A stretch of 64,000 nt of DNA from JBGOTP01 sp963717075 (GTDB taxonomy: Bacteria; Acidobacteriota; Vicinamibacteria; Vicinamibacterales; CAVVIG01), in assembly GCA_963717075.1 (NCBI GenBank), contig CAVQVI010000026.1:118528-182527 (forward strand), written 5' to 3'. Below the pieces are notes generated by a model, which did no database searches, was not told where the DNA came from, and saw only the letters and a program-made list of their open reading frames with translations. Positions within the stretch are counted from its first letter, which is position 1, and each line of letters starts with the position of its first letter. Positions 33,756 through 43,639 of the stretch are shown one piece after another. The position numbers and the translations under genes were made by a program.

Positions 33756-35588
33756 ATGAGTCGTATCGAAGACGTCTTCAAACGCATCGCTGGCGCCGCG
33801 GCCGATCCACGGCCGATGTCGGCTCTCGAACGGTACGCTCCTGAGCAATCATCAGAGGTCGAGGAAAAGGTCACCACGTTCGTCGCCGCCGGACCGCACG
33901 CGGTGGAAACGAAGCATCAGGCTCGACAGAAGGCACCGACCCCGGTTGAACCGGCTGCGCCGCCATCGGCTGCGCCGACGCAACACACCCATCGAGCGGA
34001 GACGGTGAGTGAGGCAGAGTCGCCTGCTTCGCAAGAGAGACTCATCGACTTCCGGCAAATCTTCGACTACGCCGGATTTTTGGCTCGCTCGCTCCGCCGC
34101 CACTGGTTCCTCGCCTCTGGGCGCGTTCGCGTTTGCCCTCGGCTTGACAATCGCCGGCACTGTACTCGCTGCCGAAGACCTACCACGTGTCGACCAAGAT
34201 GCTGGCCCAGCGCAACTCGGTGATGACGTCCCTCAGCAATCCCGGTAGGCCCATCCCGTGGGACGCGGACGCGCCGACCCGGGCAGCTGCGGAGACTGTC
34301 CTCCGGCGCGATAACCTCATCGATTTGATCGAGAAGACCGACCTGATTCGGAATTGGGAGCGCAAGCGCGAGCCAATCCTCCGACTCAAGGACTGGATCA
34401 TGGCGACCGTGACCGGCTATCAGCCGACCGAAGAGGACAAACGCGACGCGATGATCGGCTTGCTCGAAGCCAGCATGTTCGTCACCGCTGGACCTGTGGG
34501 CGATGGAACCGTCACCATCGATCTCGACTGGCGGGACCCGGAAATGGGCTTTCGTCTCGTGGAAGAGGCGCAGCAATCATTCCTTGATGCCCGAGCGAAA
34601 GCAGAAAAGACAGCGATCGACGAGTCGATTCGAATTCTCGAGGACCATGCGCAAGAGTTGAGTGCAAACATCACATCGACTCTCGCGGAACTCGAACGAA
34701 CTCAGAGCCGTCGTCCATCCGGCTCGACCAGTCGGAGGGTGACGCGCGAGTCAGTCAACCGGCTTTCGCCTTCGCCGGCGGGCGATGTCGCGGTGCCCTC
34801 GTTGGCAGCGGCGATGGGTCTGCCCGCTCTCAGCGACGCGTTGGACACGGACCCTGAGGTTGCCCGGCTCGGAGCGACAATCAATTCGAAGAAGCAGGAA
34901 ATCGTCGCGACTTCGAGACCGAGAAGGATCGACAGATCGCGGATCTGCAGGCGCAGCTCAGCAGGCTAACGCAGGTCTACACGTCGTCGTATCCCGCCGT
35001 CATCACAGCTCAGCACAACCTGGAGGCGGCTTCCCAAGATTCCCCACAGCTCATTGCGCTTCGCAAGGATGTCGAAAGGCTCGAGCGCGAACTGAAGCAA
35101 CGCGAAAACGAAGCGACGGATCGGCAAATCAAGGCGGCGCTCGAAAGGCGGGCGGCCACGCCACCCCCACCTGCCCTCGCAAGCAGGCGACAGCACACGC
35201 CCGCCGAACAGGAGATCAGCACCGCCGGTTCCGATCGTCGAGCCGGCGAGCCAACAGCGACGCTGCCGACTTCGCTACCCTGCGCCTTCGGTCGGAATTG
35301 AATCAATATGAGAGCGTTCTTGAACGAACGGCTAGCGCGAAAATCGAGCTGACCGTCTCTCAGGCAGCGTTCAAGTATCGCTACACCGTGATTCGGCCAG
35401 CTGAGATACCAAAGGATCCGATCAAACCCAACCTGAAGAGGATCCTCATTGCCGGATTCGCCGCGAGCCTGATCGTGGGTCTCCTGGCTGCCGTGGGCAA
35501 GGACCTACTGAGCAACAGAATTCTCGAAGCCTGGCAGATTGAACGTCAGCTGGGGCTGCCCGTTCTGGGCACTCTGGAGACCGTGTGA
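33756..35588 (+). CDS. Wzz/GNVR chain-length determinant (polysaccharide co-polymerase), frameshifted
   Basis: The cytoplasmic head MSRIEDVFKRIAGAAADPRP is followed by a Pro/Ala linker, then a first transmembrane helix (GAFAFALGLTIAGTVLAA) in a different frame. A long periplasmic coiled-coil region follows (DNLIDLIEKTDLIRNWERKR, ARAKAEKTAIDESIRILEDH, and later QIADLQAQLSRLTQVYTSSY). The conserved exit motif is KYRYTVIRPAEIPKDPIKPN with a second helix (RILIAGFAASLIVGLLAAVG). Frames change near 34110, 34160, 34905 and 35250. No kinase domain is fused. In Wzy-dependent pathways this inner-membrane protein sets polymer length with the polymerase encoded next. Confidence 0.82.
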
Positions 35589-37120
35589 ACGCGACGGCGT
35601 CCGCGTCCCTGCCGCCTGCGGTCGCAGGGGGACGCTGGTGGCTGTTTCCGAGTCTGGTGCTGCTCGCGAGCGTCGTCACGGCGGCGGGTGTCGTCGTCGG
35701 GAATGGCAGCCTGTTCGCCGCCTTGGCGCCCCTGGGGCTCGTTGGCCTTGTGGGCGATCTGGAACGCGCCGTTGCGGATTCCGCTCCTCTGCCTCATTAT
35801 TCCTGAGTTTGGCTATCGACTCTACGGGCGAAGGGCCCTGGCATTCTCCACTCGCCTGGCTCGGCGGCTTACTTCCCTACAATGTCAACAAGACGTTCCC
35901 GGTCGAAGCTCTGCCGCTTCCCGGAGTGGCCGGCGATCCTCGGATACCTTCTCTTGGTTCACGTGCACCGTCGCTTGTCGGGATCGCGAATCGACGATAT
36001 GGGCAGCATTGGGGTTGCGCCGCCCGATCCTGTGGGCGATCGCGTGGTCGTTTCTGACAGTGCTCGCGCTGATGCGCGTGGGGTTACGCAAGCGGCGGCG
36101 ACCTCCAGATGACCAAGGTGGCAGGTGCAGACTTATGTGCTGCTTCTCGTGGCGAGCTACCTCCTCACCGTGATCGCTGAGGGGGATGCGGGACTTTCGC
36201 ATTCTCGCGGTGCTCGTGGTCGCGGCAGCCTGTAGCAAGGCACTCCTGGCCATGTACGTCGTCGAACGTGATCGGGATCTACCCGGAACCGGTGTTCGCC
36301 ACCTCACACGGTGATTCGCTCTTGGTTGCGTGCGCCGTCACCATACTGGCGGTTCGCTTCGCCGAGGAGCCCATCGCGACGGAACGTCCTGGCCGTGCCT
36401 TCTTCTTCTCCCGCTGCTGGTGTGGCGGTCTCGTGGCGAACAACCGTCGCATTGCGTGGGCTGAGATCGGCGCCGTGGCCATCGCTGTTCTTCGTCCTGA
36501 GCCGGCCTTCGCGATTCAAACGATTCGTGGTCCGCGGCCTGCTGTTGGCCTTGCCGGTGTTGATCGTCTACGTCGGGGTCGGCTGGACGTCGAGCGCAAA
36601 GATCTTCGCGCCCGTCAGGACATTGCGATCGATGCAGGACGCCGAGCGTCGATAGTTCAACCCAGTTTCGGGAGACCGAAAACTACAATCTGCTCGTCTC
36701 GATGCGATCGAATCCATGGGTCGGCACGTGGGTTCGGACACCCGTTCACCCAGGTCGTGCAAACCTACGACATCTCGTTCTTCAAGGAATATCTCTATCA
36801 TGCCCCACAACAGCATCCTCGGACTCTGGGCCTTCACGGGTGTATTCGGATTCACGGGTCTTTTCCTGGCGTTGAGCGTCTGTGTGTTCCTCGCCGCGCG
36901 CAGTTATCGCTTGGCGCGATCTCCGGACGAACGCACTGCCGCGTTCGCGGCGATCGCCATGGTGTTGATTTACGAGATTCAGTGCTGGGGCGATATCGGC
37001 TTCTCGGAAGGAAGGAGCATCTTTCTCGTCGGTGCGGCCATCGCCGTCGCCGGCAAGCTTGCCGTCTCAACCGGCGCATGGGGACATCATCAACGACATG
37101 CCCAGACTGCGCGGGGTTGA
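35585..37120 (+). CDS. O-antigen polymerase/ligase-like (Wzy/WaaL) membrane protein, heavily frameshifted
   Basis: Hydrophobic segments lie in all three forward frames: LFPSLVLLASVVTAAGVVVG, VQTYVLLLVASYLLTVIAEG, RGLLLALPVLIVYVGVGW and GLWAFTGVFGFTGLFLALSV. MPHNSILGLWAFTGVFGF, with the His-Asn-Ser segment in a late loop, is characteristic of O-antigen ligase/polymerase proteins. GTG 35585 overlaps the Wzz stop, and the frame ends at 37120, two bases before the next GTG. At least six frame changes are needed (roughly 35740, 35890, 36020, 36190, 36300, 36660). The topology is consistent with an inner-membrane polymerase; ligase versus polymerase is undecided. Confidence 0.7.
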
Positions 37121-37122
37121 AC

Positions 37123-38308
37123 GTGCGATGGATTGATCTCGGCCTGACCCTCGCCGGGCTGCCGGTATGCGCTGCAGGGCTCTACCTCGCCGGCCTCGCC
37201 GCTTTCTCCCGTCGCCTGGCGAACCCGATTCACGGGACGCCGCATCTCCGGTTCGACATCGTCGTGCCGGCGCACAACGAGGAGGACGAGATCGGCCAGA
37301 CCGTCGCGAGCCTCCTCGGCCGTCGACTATCCGCGAGATCTCTTTCGCGTATTCGTTGTCGCCGACAATTGCACCGATCGCACGGCGCAGCGTGCCGCAG
37401 CCGCGGGTGCGCAGGTTCTGGTCCGCAACGATGCCGAGCATCGCGGTAAGGGTTACGCGCTCGCCTACGCATTCACGCGGAGCCTCTCGGACGGTTTCGC
37501 CGATGCCATCGTGGTCGTGGACGCCGACAGCCTGGTCTCGGGAAATCTGCTTCGTGCGTTCGCGAGCCGAATGGAAAAGGGTGCGTCGGTGCTGCAGGCC
37601 GATTACGGCGTTCGCAATCCCATGTCCTCGTGGCGTACTCGCATGATGACCATCGCCCTTGCGGCCTTCCATGGTGTACGGTCGGTCGCACGCGAACGGC
37701 TCGGCGTGTCGTGCGGCCTGCGCGGCAATGGCATGGCGTTCACGACAGCGGTTCTTCGCGCCCAGCCACCGCGAGCGTTTTCGATCGTCGAGGATTTGGA
37801 GTACGGCATCCAATTGGGATACGCCGGCACGCGTATCCAGTACGTCCATGAAGCAACCGTGGTCGGTTACATGGCCGTCACAGAAAGTGCGTCCCGCTCG
37901 CAGCGCAGCCGCTGGGAGCGCGGCCGGCAGGCGCTCGTTCGGCAACACGTACCACGCCTGCTCGCTCAGGCATGGGAGCGGAAGGACCTGATGCTCCTTG
38001 ACCTTGCGCTCGACCTCCTGGTGCCTCCCCTCGCGCAACTGGCCGTCCTCGCCGTGTTCGGCCTCGTTCTCAGCGTTGTGGCCGCGACGCAAGGCGCCGT
38101 CGTGGCGCCATGGGTCTGGGGCCTCTCGTTGCTCTGCATTCTTCTGTATGTCGCTCGAGGATGGTCCCTATCCGGCGCAGGAATGCGAGGCCTGCTCGAC
38201 CTGTTGTGGGCGCCGGTGTACATCGTCTGGAAGCTGACGCTCAGATTCCGGGACAAAGGGCGGCGTCCGCGCGAGTGGGTGCGGACGCCGCGCGAGGTGA
38301 AATTGTGA
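37123..38308 (+). CDS. Family 2 membrane glycosyltransferase, frameshifted
   Basis: An N-terminal helix (LGLTLAGLPVCAAGLYLAGL) precedes a GT-A fold: FDIVVPAHNEEDEIGQTVAS, a frame change at about 37320, then VVADNCTDRTAQRAAA, AIVVVDADSLVSGNLLRAF with the D-x-D, GNGMAFTTAVLRAQPP, EDLEYGIQLGYAGTRIQYV and QRSRWERGRQALVRQHVPRL (the Q/RxxRW product-binding motif). C-terminal helices follow (LAQLAVLAVFGLVLSVVAAT). This processive-type GT2 adds sugar to the lipid-linked EPS precursor at the inner membrane. GTG 37123 follows the polymerase stop by two bases. Confidence 0.84.
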
Positions 38309-38763
38309 AGGCGACACCGCCAGACAACGACTGGCAACGAATCTGGTTTTCGACCAGGCAACAGAACTGGCAATCACTGGCCATCATCCCGAGCGATCCG
38401 GAGGTGGATGTGGTTCGAGTCGCCGAGGCTCTGGTCGCGGTCGGACGCTTGCACGGGGAGCGCCCGGTTACCCTGGTGAATGCGACAAACCTGGATCTGA
38501 AGAACGTTCAACCCAGTATCGAGTCTATCGCCGGGTTGACAGCGCGCGGCGAGTGGATCATCGTGGCGGTCGATCCGGTCGTCGAGAATCCGAGCGCCAT
38601 GGCCATCGTGCGGGCGACTTCCGCTGCTCTCCTCGTCGTCCGACTGGGCGCATCACTCCTTCCTTCAGCGCGCGCCGCCGTCGACGTTATCGGACGTGAA
38701 CGCTTTCTCGGCAGCGTCGTCCTTGGAGGGTCAGGAATGGCACAGACCTCCGGAATCGATTGA
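38305..38763 (+). CDS. BY-kinase-like (CpsD/CapB) protein without P-loop
   Basis: The 152 residues align in pattern with bacterial tyrosine-kinase/ParA-like folds: WQSLAIIPSDPEVDVVRVAE sits where the Walker A strand would be but has no GxxxxGK[ST]. GERPVTLVNATNLDL sits at the Walker A' strand (normally LLIDAD). GEWIIVAVDPVV and AALLVVRLGASLLPSARAAV follow as in CpsD. No Tyr cluster exists at the C-terminus. It is probably a pseudo-kinase partner of the kinase-less Wzz protein. GTG 38305 overlaps the GT2 stop by 4 bases. The fold assignment is inference. Confidence 0.55.
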   Translation: MKATPPDNDWQRIWFSTRQQNWQSLAIIPSDPEVDVVRVAEALVAVGRLHGERPVTLVNATNLDLKNVQPSIESIAGLTARGEWIIVAVDPVVENPSAMAIVRATSAALLVVRLGASLLPSARAAVDVIGRERFLGSVVLGGSGMAQTSGID

Positions 38764-39105
38764 CCCGTCCTTAGCTCCTTCTGCCCGCGGACCTTCCTCC
38801 CGGGCTCCACGATTCTCTGGAACAGACCTGTCCTTCCGGAGGCGAGATTCCGACCTTTTCGTCCGAACGGTCGTTACACCGTCGAGATGCCGGAGTCTCC
38901 CGATCCACTCCGAGGACGACTTTATTCAATCAAACCGGCGACTTACGGGACCTCGAGCGCGAGTGGCGAGGAGCTCGGCTCCCGGATTTGGCCCCTTCAC
39001 TGTGTATTTTGGGCAGTTCGCTGATTCCGGCCGATCTGGCCCGGTAATAGCACTACATAAGGCGGTTAACTGCATTTTCTTGCATCGATTAGCGACAAAA
39101 ACGTA
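38764..39105 (+). other. Intergenic region with promoter elements
   Basis: No protein-like frame is seen in these 342 bases. The right third is AT-richer and carries the sigma-54 promoter match at 39037-39052. The left part may include the end of a transcript but has no clear T-tailed hairpin. Confidence 0.45.
39037..39052 (+). promoter_or_regulatory. Second candidate sigma-54 promoter in the EPS locus
   Basis: TGGCCCG-GTAA-TAGCA matches TGGCACG-N4-TTGCW with two mismatches. GG and GC have exact spacing. The predicted start near 39064 gives a leader of about 42 bases before ATG 39106. It would place the sugar-transferase genes under the same activator as the export genes. Confidence 0.5.
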
Positions 39106-40227
39106 ATGAGTTCGCGCCAGGCACCGAATCAGACGACGGGTATCGTTCTCGTTGGAACGCATCCGTGGGCGAGCACAGCCTTCGACCGGCTGATGCCACG
39201 AACGCTGCTTCCAGTGGCGCATCGGCCGCTTATCTCGTACGCCTTGTCTTGGCTCCGAGACGGCGGGATTCGACATGCGGCGGTATGCGCCAACAGGGAG
39301 ACCCAGATACTCGAGTCACGCCTGGTCCGTCACGTCCCGGACGGGTTGACGGTTTCGTATCACGAGGACCAGATGCCCCGGGGCGCCGCGGGCGCTGCCC
39401 GGGACGCTGGGCTTCTCAGCGACTCGGACACGTTCGTCATTGCGGAAGGGACCTCCATCCCGATCGTTGACCTTCCAGACCTCCTGGAAGTCCACAAGGC
39501 GTCCGGCGCCATGATCACCGTGGTGGTTCATACCGAGCCGGGCCGGGATGGCAGGCCCGATCTGGAAACGCCGACCGGCGTCTACGTGTTCAGCCGGCAA
39601 GCACTCGATTCCGTCCCCGCCACGGGGTTCTGCGACATCAAGGAAAACCTGATTCCTCAGCTGCATCGCATGGGGGCTCGGGTGGTCGCGCACTCCACGC
39701 CGGCCGCCAGTCCCCGTGTGCTGGATTCTTCGAGTTACCTGGCCGTCAACGAATGGACGGTCGAGCAACTGGTCCTGAACGGTTCGCACCCGGAGGGCTA
39801 CCTGAGATCGGGAAGTGCCCTGATACACAGCGACGCGGTCGTCGCGGACGACGCGGTGTTTGTCGGACCCGTGCTCGTAGGGCCCGGCGTGCGCATTCAC
39901 TCGAGGGCGGTGCTGGTTGGACCGACCTCGATCGGACGGGAGGCAACCATCGGCACGGGTGTGCTGGTGTCGCGCTCGGCCGTCTGGCGCCGTTGCATCC
40001 TGCACGATCAGGCGATTGCGGATCGTTGCATTCTGGCAGACGACACGGTGATCGCGGCGGGCCAGGAGGCATTTCGCGCGGTCATGTGGACCAACGTGCT
40101 GGGCGAGCCGGAGATCATGACCGCGCCCTCGCTTGCACCTCATGAAGCACCTTCCGTCGATCTGCTGCAACGAGTAGGGCGCGTCCTGTTTGGCGCGTCG
40201 TGGTCGAGGTCAACGGCGGCCCAATGA
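39106..40227 (+). CDS. Degenerate NDP-sugar nucleotidyltransferase with left-handed beta-helix
   Basis: The 373-residue protein begins GIVLVGTHPWASTAFDRLMP followed by RTLLPVAHRPLISYALSWLR. This mirrors the G-x-G-T-R-x-x-P-x-T-x-x-x-P-K-x-L-x-P signature of sugar-1-phosphate nucleotidyltransferases, but the G-T-R Arg is His and the catalytic Lys region reads PRTLLPV. A hexapeptide-repeat beta-helix follows (about 230-330, AVFVGPVLVGPGVRIHSRAV). The C-terminal 45 residues are unassigned. The lost catalytic residues suggest a regulatory or scaffold role or altered chemistry. It is co-transcribed with the WcaJ fusion (4-base overlap). Confidence 0.68.
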   Translation: MSSRQAPNQTTGIVLVGTHPWASTAFDRLMPRTLLPVAHRPLISYALSWLRDGGIRHAAVCANRETQILESRLVRHVPDGLTVSYHEDQMPRGAAGAARDAGLLSDSDTFVIAEGTSIPIVDLPDLLEVHKASGAMITVVVHTEPGRDGRPDLETPTGVYVFSRQALDSVPATGFCDIKENLIPQLHRMGARVVAHSTPAASPRVLDSSSYLAVNEWTVEQLVLNGSHPEGYLRSGSALIHSDAVVADDAVFVGPVLVGPGVRIHSRAVLVGPTSIGREATIGTGVLVSRSAVWRRCILHDQAIADRCILADDTVIAAGQEAFRAVMWTNVLGEPEIMTAPSLAPHEAPSVDLLQRVGRVLFGASWSRSTAAQ

Positions 40228-42140
40228 GAATCTGGCCCGTCATCCTCGATTCACAGCCTTCGTATCTTCGCGGCCGCGGGCGAAGCACGTCGCTCCTCCT
40301 TTCGCCGCTTGGGCCGAACACCCTCATCGAGAATCTGGCGACGTCGCTCGAGGAGATCACCGGAAATGCGCCGTTGATCCTGGCCCCTGAGGAAACCGAT
40401 CCCAAGTATGCGGATTGGGTAAACGGACTCTATCCGAAGGCCAAGATCGTGAAATCCTCCGAGCAATTCGCTGAGGCCCTTTCCAGCCACGAGCTCTCGG
40501 ACGCTTTGCTCATCGTCGACCCGCGGTTCATGCCGAGTACGGGCTTCGAGTTTTCGGAGCTGATGCGGCATTACTCGTCGGAGCCGCGGGTTTCGCATCA
40601 CCTCGTGGCGTTCGAAACCGGGGTCGCGGGCACGAAGGAACGCGTCAACTTCGACGCGGGTGGCAGAATTCGCGCGATCTCGCGGCACTACGAGCACGCC
40701 ACCTGGCCGTTTATCGAAGCCGTCAGCGCGACCGTCGTGCCGTTCGCATCTGGAATTCCGGCCGACGGTCTCATCCCTCGATCGCTCATCGAGCTCAGGC
40801 AGATGCTGGCAACCCGTGGTGTTCCGAGCCGCGACGTGCCCGTCGAGGGTGCGGGATTCAACCTCAACGAAGAAGTCGGGATGCTCGCGGCCAACGAACA
40901 GCTGATCTTCAAGGCGACAAGGGCTCGCAAGCGGCAGCGTGACGATGCGGCTGCCCCCGCGCCCTTGTATGTCGGCGAAGGACACGCGATCCACAGCACC
41001 GCACGCTTCGTCGGACCGGTCGTTGTGCATGCCGACGCACGAATTGAAGAGAACGCGACAATCCTTGGCCCCGCAGTCATTGGCGCAGGGGCCCGCATTG
41101 GTTCGGGCGCCGTCGTCGCTCACGCGACGATCGGTCCCGATAGCATCGTGCCTCACCAACATGTGGTTCGCGATCGGGCCTGGTTCCGTAATGAGTCTGA
41201 AGACATCCGCGAAGCGGGTGGCCATCTTCCGATGCCGTACGCCCAGCGTCTCTCGCGGCTGACGCTCGATCCGGGTCGTGCGCCAGCCGAGCAGCAGGAC
41301 GCCGGGCGCCGCTGGCAATTGAACGTGAAACGCGGACTCGATTTCCTAGTGGCCGCCATCAGCCTGATCGTTCTCTCTCCGTTGTTTGCGGTGATTTCAG
41401 CGGTGATACGCCTGGAATCGAGAGGACCAGTCTTCTACGGCGACAAGCGTGAGGGAATGGGGGGCCGCGGTTTCGGGTGCTGGAAGTTCCGCACCATGTA
41501 TACCGGCGCTCACCTCGCGCAACTGCAACTGAAAGCCCTCGACCAGACCGACGGCCCACATTTCAAGATGGACCGCGACCCGAGAGTCACGAAGGTCGGC
41601 CAGGTGCTGCGAGCACTGAATCTCGATGAGATTCCACAGCTCTTCAACGTGCTCGTCGGGGAAATGAGCCTTGTCGGCCCGCGCCCGTCGCCCTTCCGGG
41701 AAAACCAGGTGTGCGTCCCCTGGCGTGAAGCGCGGCTCTCAGTGCGGCCCGGGATCACGGGTTTCTGGCAGGTGTGCCGCCACAACCGATCAGCTGGCGA
41801 CTTCCATCAATGGATCGAGTACGACCTTCTCTACGTCCAGAACTTGTCTCTCGCGCTCGACGCGAAAATCCTCACAGCCACGCTCCTCACACTTGGCGGC
41901 AAGGCAGCACATGTTCCAGCATCGTGGTTGACCGACCAGGCGGCGGGTTCAGTATCCAGGATCATTCGACCGTTGTCCGGCGCCTCAGAGCGAGAACGCA
42001 ATCGTGGCCTGAGCCCTAGCGCGCCTCGGATCGACCCAAGAAACATCGCGACGGTCGCTATTCGACGACGATCGAGTCGCCGAGCCGCAGCCGGAACGAG
42101 GGTCCGCGGCCAACGGCCCGGAGCAGGTCATCATAGTTGA
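40224..42140 (+). CDS. Fusion of nucleotidyltransferase-like/beta-helix domain with WcaJ-type sugar transferase
   Basis: The 638-residue protein has three parts. Residues 1-240 look like a degenerate nucleotidyltransferase (MRIWPVILDSQPSYLRGRGR, PLGPNTLIENLATSLEEITG). Residues about 250-330 form a hexapeptide beta-helix (IEENATILGPAVIGAGARIG). Residues about 370-585 are a polyprenyl-phosphate sugar-1-phosphate transferase: KRGLDFLVAAISLIVLSPLF membrane helix, KFRTMYTGAH, DPRVTKVGQVLRALNLDEIP and GEMSLVGPRPSPFRENQV. The last domain starts EPS repeat-unit synthesis on undecaprenyl phosphate. ATG 40224 overlaps the previous stop. The last 50 or so residues overlap the convergent wza gene and look unlike protein, so the true end may be near 42010. 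Confidence 0.82.
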   Translation: MRIWPVILDSQPSYLRGRGRSTSLLLSPLGPNTLIENLATSLEEITGNAPLILAPEETDPKYADWVNGLYPKAKIVKSSEQFAEALSSHELSDALLIVDPRFMPSTGFEFSELMRHYSSEPRVSHHLVAFETGVAGTKERVNFDAGGRIRAISRHYEHATWPFIEAVSATVVPFASGIPADGLIPRSLIELRQMLATRGVPSRDVPVEGAGFNLNEEVGMLAANEQLIFKATRARKRQRDDAAAPAPLYVGEGHAIHSTARFVGPVVVHADARIEENATILGPAVIGAGARIGSGAVVAHATIGPDSIVPHQHVVRDRAWFRNESEDIREAGGHLPMPYAQRLSRLTLDPGRAPAEQQDAGRRWQLNVKRGLDFLVAAISLIVLSPLFAVISAVIRLESRGPVFYGDKREGMGGRGFGCWKFRTMYTGAHLAQLQLKALDQTDGPHFKMDRDPRVTKVGQVLRALNLDEIPQLFNVLVGEMSLVGPRPSPFRENQVCVPWREARLSVRPGITGFWQVCRHNRSAGDFHQWIEYDLLYVQNLSLALDAKILTATLLTLGGKAAHVPASWLTDQAAGSVSRIIRPLSGASERERNRGLSPSAPRIDPRNIATVAIRRRSSRRAAAGTRVRGQRPGAGHHS

Positions 42141-42715
42141 AGCGGATGCGTTTTGGCTCCCCGGGCCGAACAACGTAGATCCGATCCTTGTGGCCAAACG
42201 TGCCAAGCCCGCCTGCAGCGGCAAGCGCCTGCGCAACGCCGACACCGGCCGGGCCACGAGGCAACGCCTTGTCGCCCGGGCTCGCAACCTGGCCGAAGAC
42301 GGGGATGGTCAGCGGACTCGACTCGACGAGGACGACGGTCACTCGCGGCACAAGAACGACGGCCTTGAGGCTCGCCTCTATCTCGCCTTGAAGGCCGACC
42401 GGCGTCTTCCCTGCCGCGACCAGTTCACCCACGAGTGTGAGCGTGATCTTGCCATCAGTGCGAACCCGCACCGTGCCCGACAAGTTGGTCTGATCGAAGA
42501 CCTGGACATTCAGCGTGTCTCCGACGCCGATGGTATATTCGTTCCCGACTGGCGGCTCCTGCGGAAACACGTCGACGCTGATCGATCCGCGCGGTGCTGC
42601 CGCACGCCGGAAACAGCGCGACGATGGAGCCAGCCATCGCCAAGGCGACGACCCAATTGGTAAACCGGGCGGAATGAATCCGCGCGAAACTCAGTCCGAT
42701 CGCAGTTGAGAGCAT
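42058..42715 (-). CDS. Polysaccharide export outer-membrane lipoprotein (Wza-like), frameshifted
   Basis: The N-terminus is a lipoprotein-type signal (NWVVALAMAGSIVALFPACG, Cys about residue 39). After a frame change at about 42585-42600 comes the Poly_export domain: VFPQEPPVGNEYTIGVGDTL, VRVRTDGKITLTLVGELVAA, then an SLBB-type domain (IPVFGQVASPGDKALPRGPA, GVAQALAAAGGLGTFGHKDR) and RLRLGDSIVVE at the end. At about 215 residues it is shorter than E. coli Wza and lacks extra SLBB repeats. It forms the outer-membrane exit channel for EPS. It runs opposite to its neighbours, convergent with the WcaJ fusion and divergent from wecG. Confidence 0.85.
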
Positions 42716-42786
42716 ACGTTGTTAGTATAGCGTCGTTATTGCGGTGCGCCCTGGGCGCGGACCCAAGTACCCAACACCGGATAGTC

Positions 42787-43603
42787 TTGTCTGAGCTATC
42801 GCCGACCACGCGCCCACGTCGACGACTTCGCATTGGCCCGCTATGGGTCGACGCCCTCACGTTTGCTGAGACGCTCCACGAAATCGAGACGACTCGTCGA
42901 GGCCGGACGAGGGGGAACGGTCTTCACGCCGAACGTCGATCACATCGTGAAGGCAGACCGCAACGATGCGTTCCGACGCGCCTATGCTGATGTCAGCCTG
43001 TCGCTGGCCGATGGGATGCCGGTTGTCTGGGTCGGGCGGTTGCTTGGGTGCCCCGTGCCGGAACGTGTGGCTGGATCGGATCTCCTGATGCCCCTGCTCG
43101 AGCTCGCGGCGCGCCGCCACTGGAGAGTCTATCTGCTCGGAGGGGCCCCCGGCGTCGCTGCTGAAGTATCCCGTCTCCTGAACGATAAGATGGGTGTCAC
43201 CGTCGTGGGCTGGGATGATTCCCGCATTGCCAGCGACGGCTCGGACCCGACAGGCGGTTCAGTGGAACGCGAGCGGCAGCCGCGAAACCAGACCTCGTCT
43301 TCGTCGGTTTGGGACCACCGAAGCAAGAGCTCTGGATTCATTCCGCGAAACACGCCCTTGGGCCAGCCGTGTGCCTTGGTGTCGGGGCGTCGCTCGACTT
43401 CCTGGCGGGACGATTCGAGCAGAGCGCCTCGCTGGATATCTCGAATTGGCTTCGAGTGGGCTTATCGTCTGGTTCAGGAGCCCCGACGACTCTGGCGTCG
43501 TTACCTCGTGGAGAATCCACGATTCGCGCTCATCGTCGTTCGGACATGGCTTTCACCACGGTCTGGACGAATCATGGACCGATCGTCGGAGCCACCCTCC
43601 TGA
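42787..43603 (+). CDS. WecG/TagA/CpsF-family (GT26) glycosyltransferase, frameshifted
   Basis: The N-terminus LRIGPLWVDALTFAETLHEI leads, after a frame change near 42895, into TVFTPNVDHIVKADRNDAFR and VSLSLADGMPVVWVGRLLGC, then PERVAGSDLLMPLLELAARR and WRVYLLGGAPGVAAEVSRLL. After shifts near 43230-43300 it continues GPPKQELWIHSAKHALGPAV, CLGVGASLDFLAGRFE, and after about 43425 RISRIGFEWAYRLVQEPRRL. These are the GT26 signatures of N-acetylmannosaminyltransferase-type enzymes that add the second sugar to the lipid-linked unit. TTG 42787 is a tentative start; ATG 42706 is an alternative. Confidence 0.8.
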
Positions 43604-43639
43604 TGGGAAGCTGTTTCACTGCAGAGTTGGTTAGGTGTT

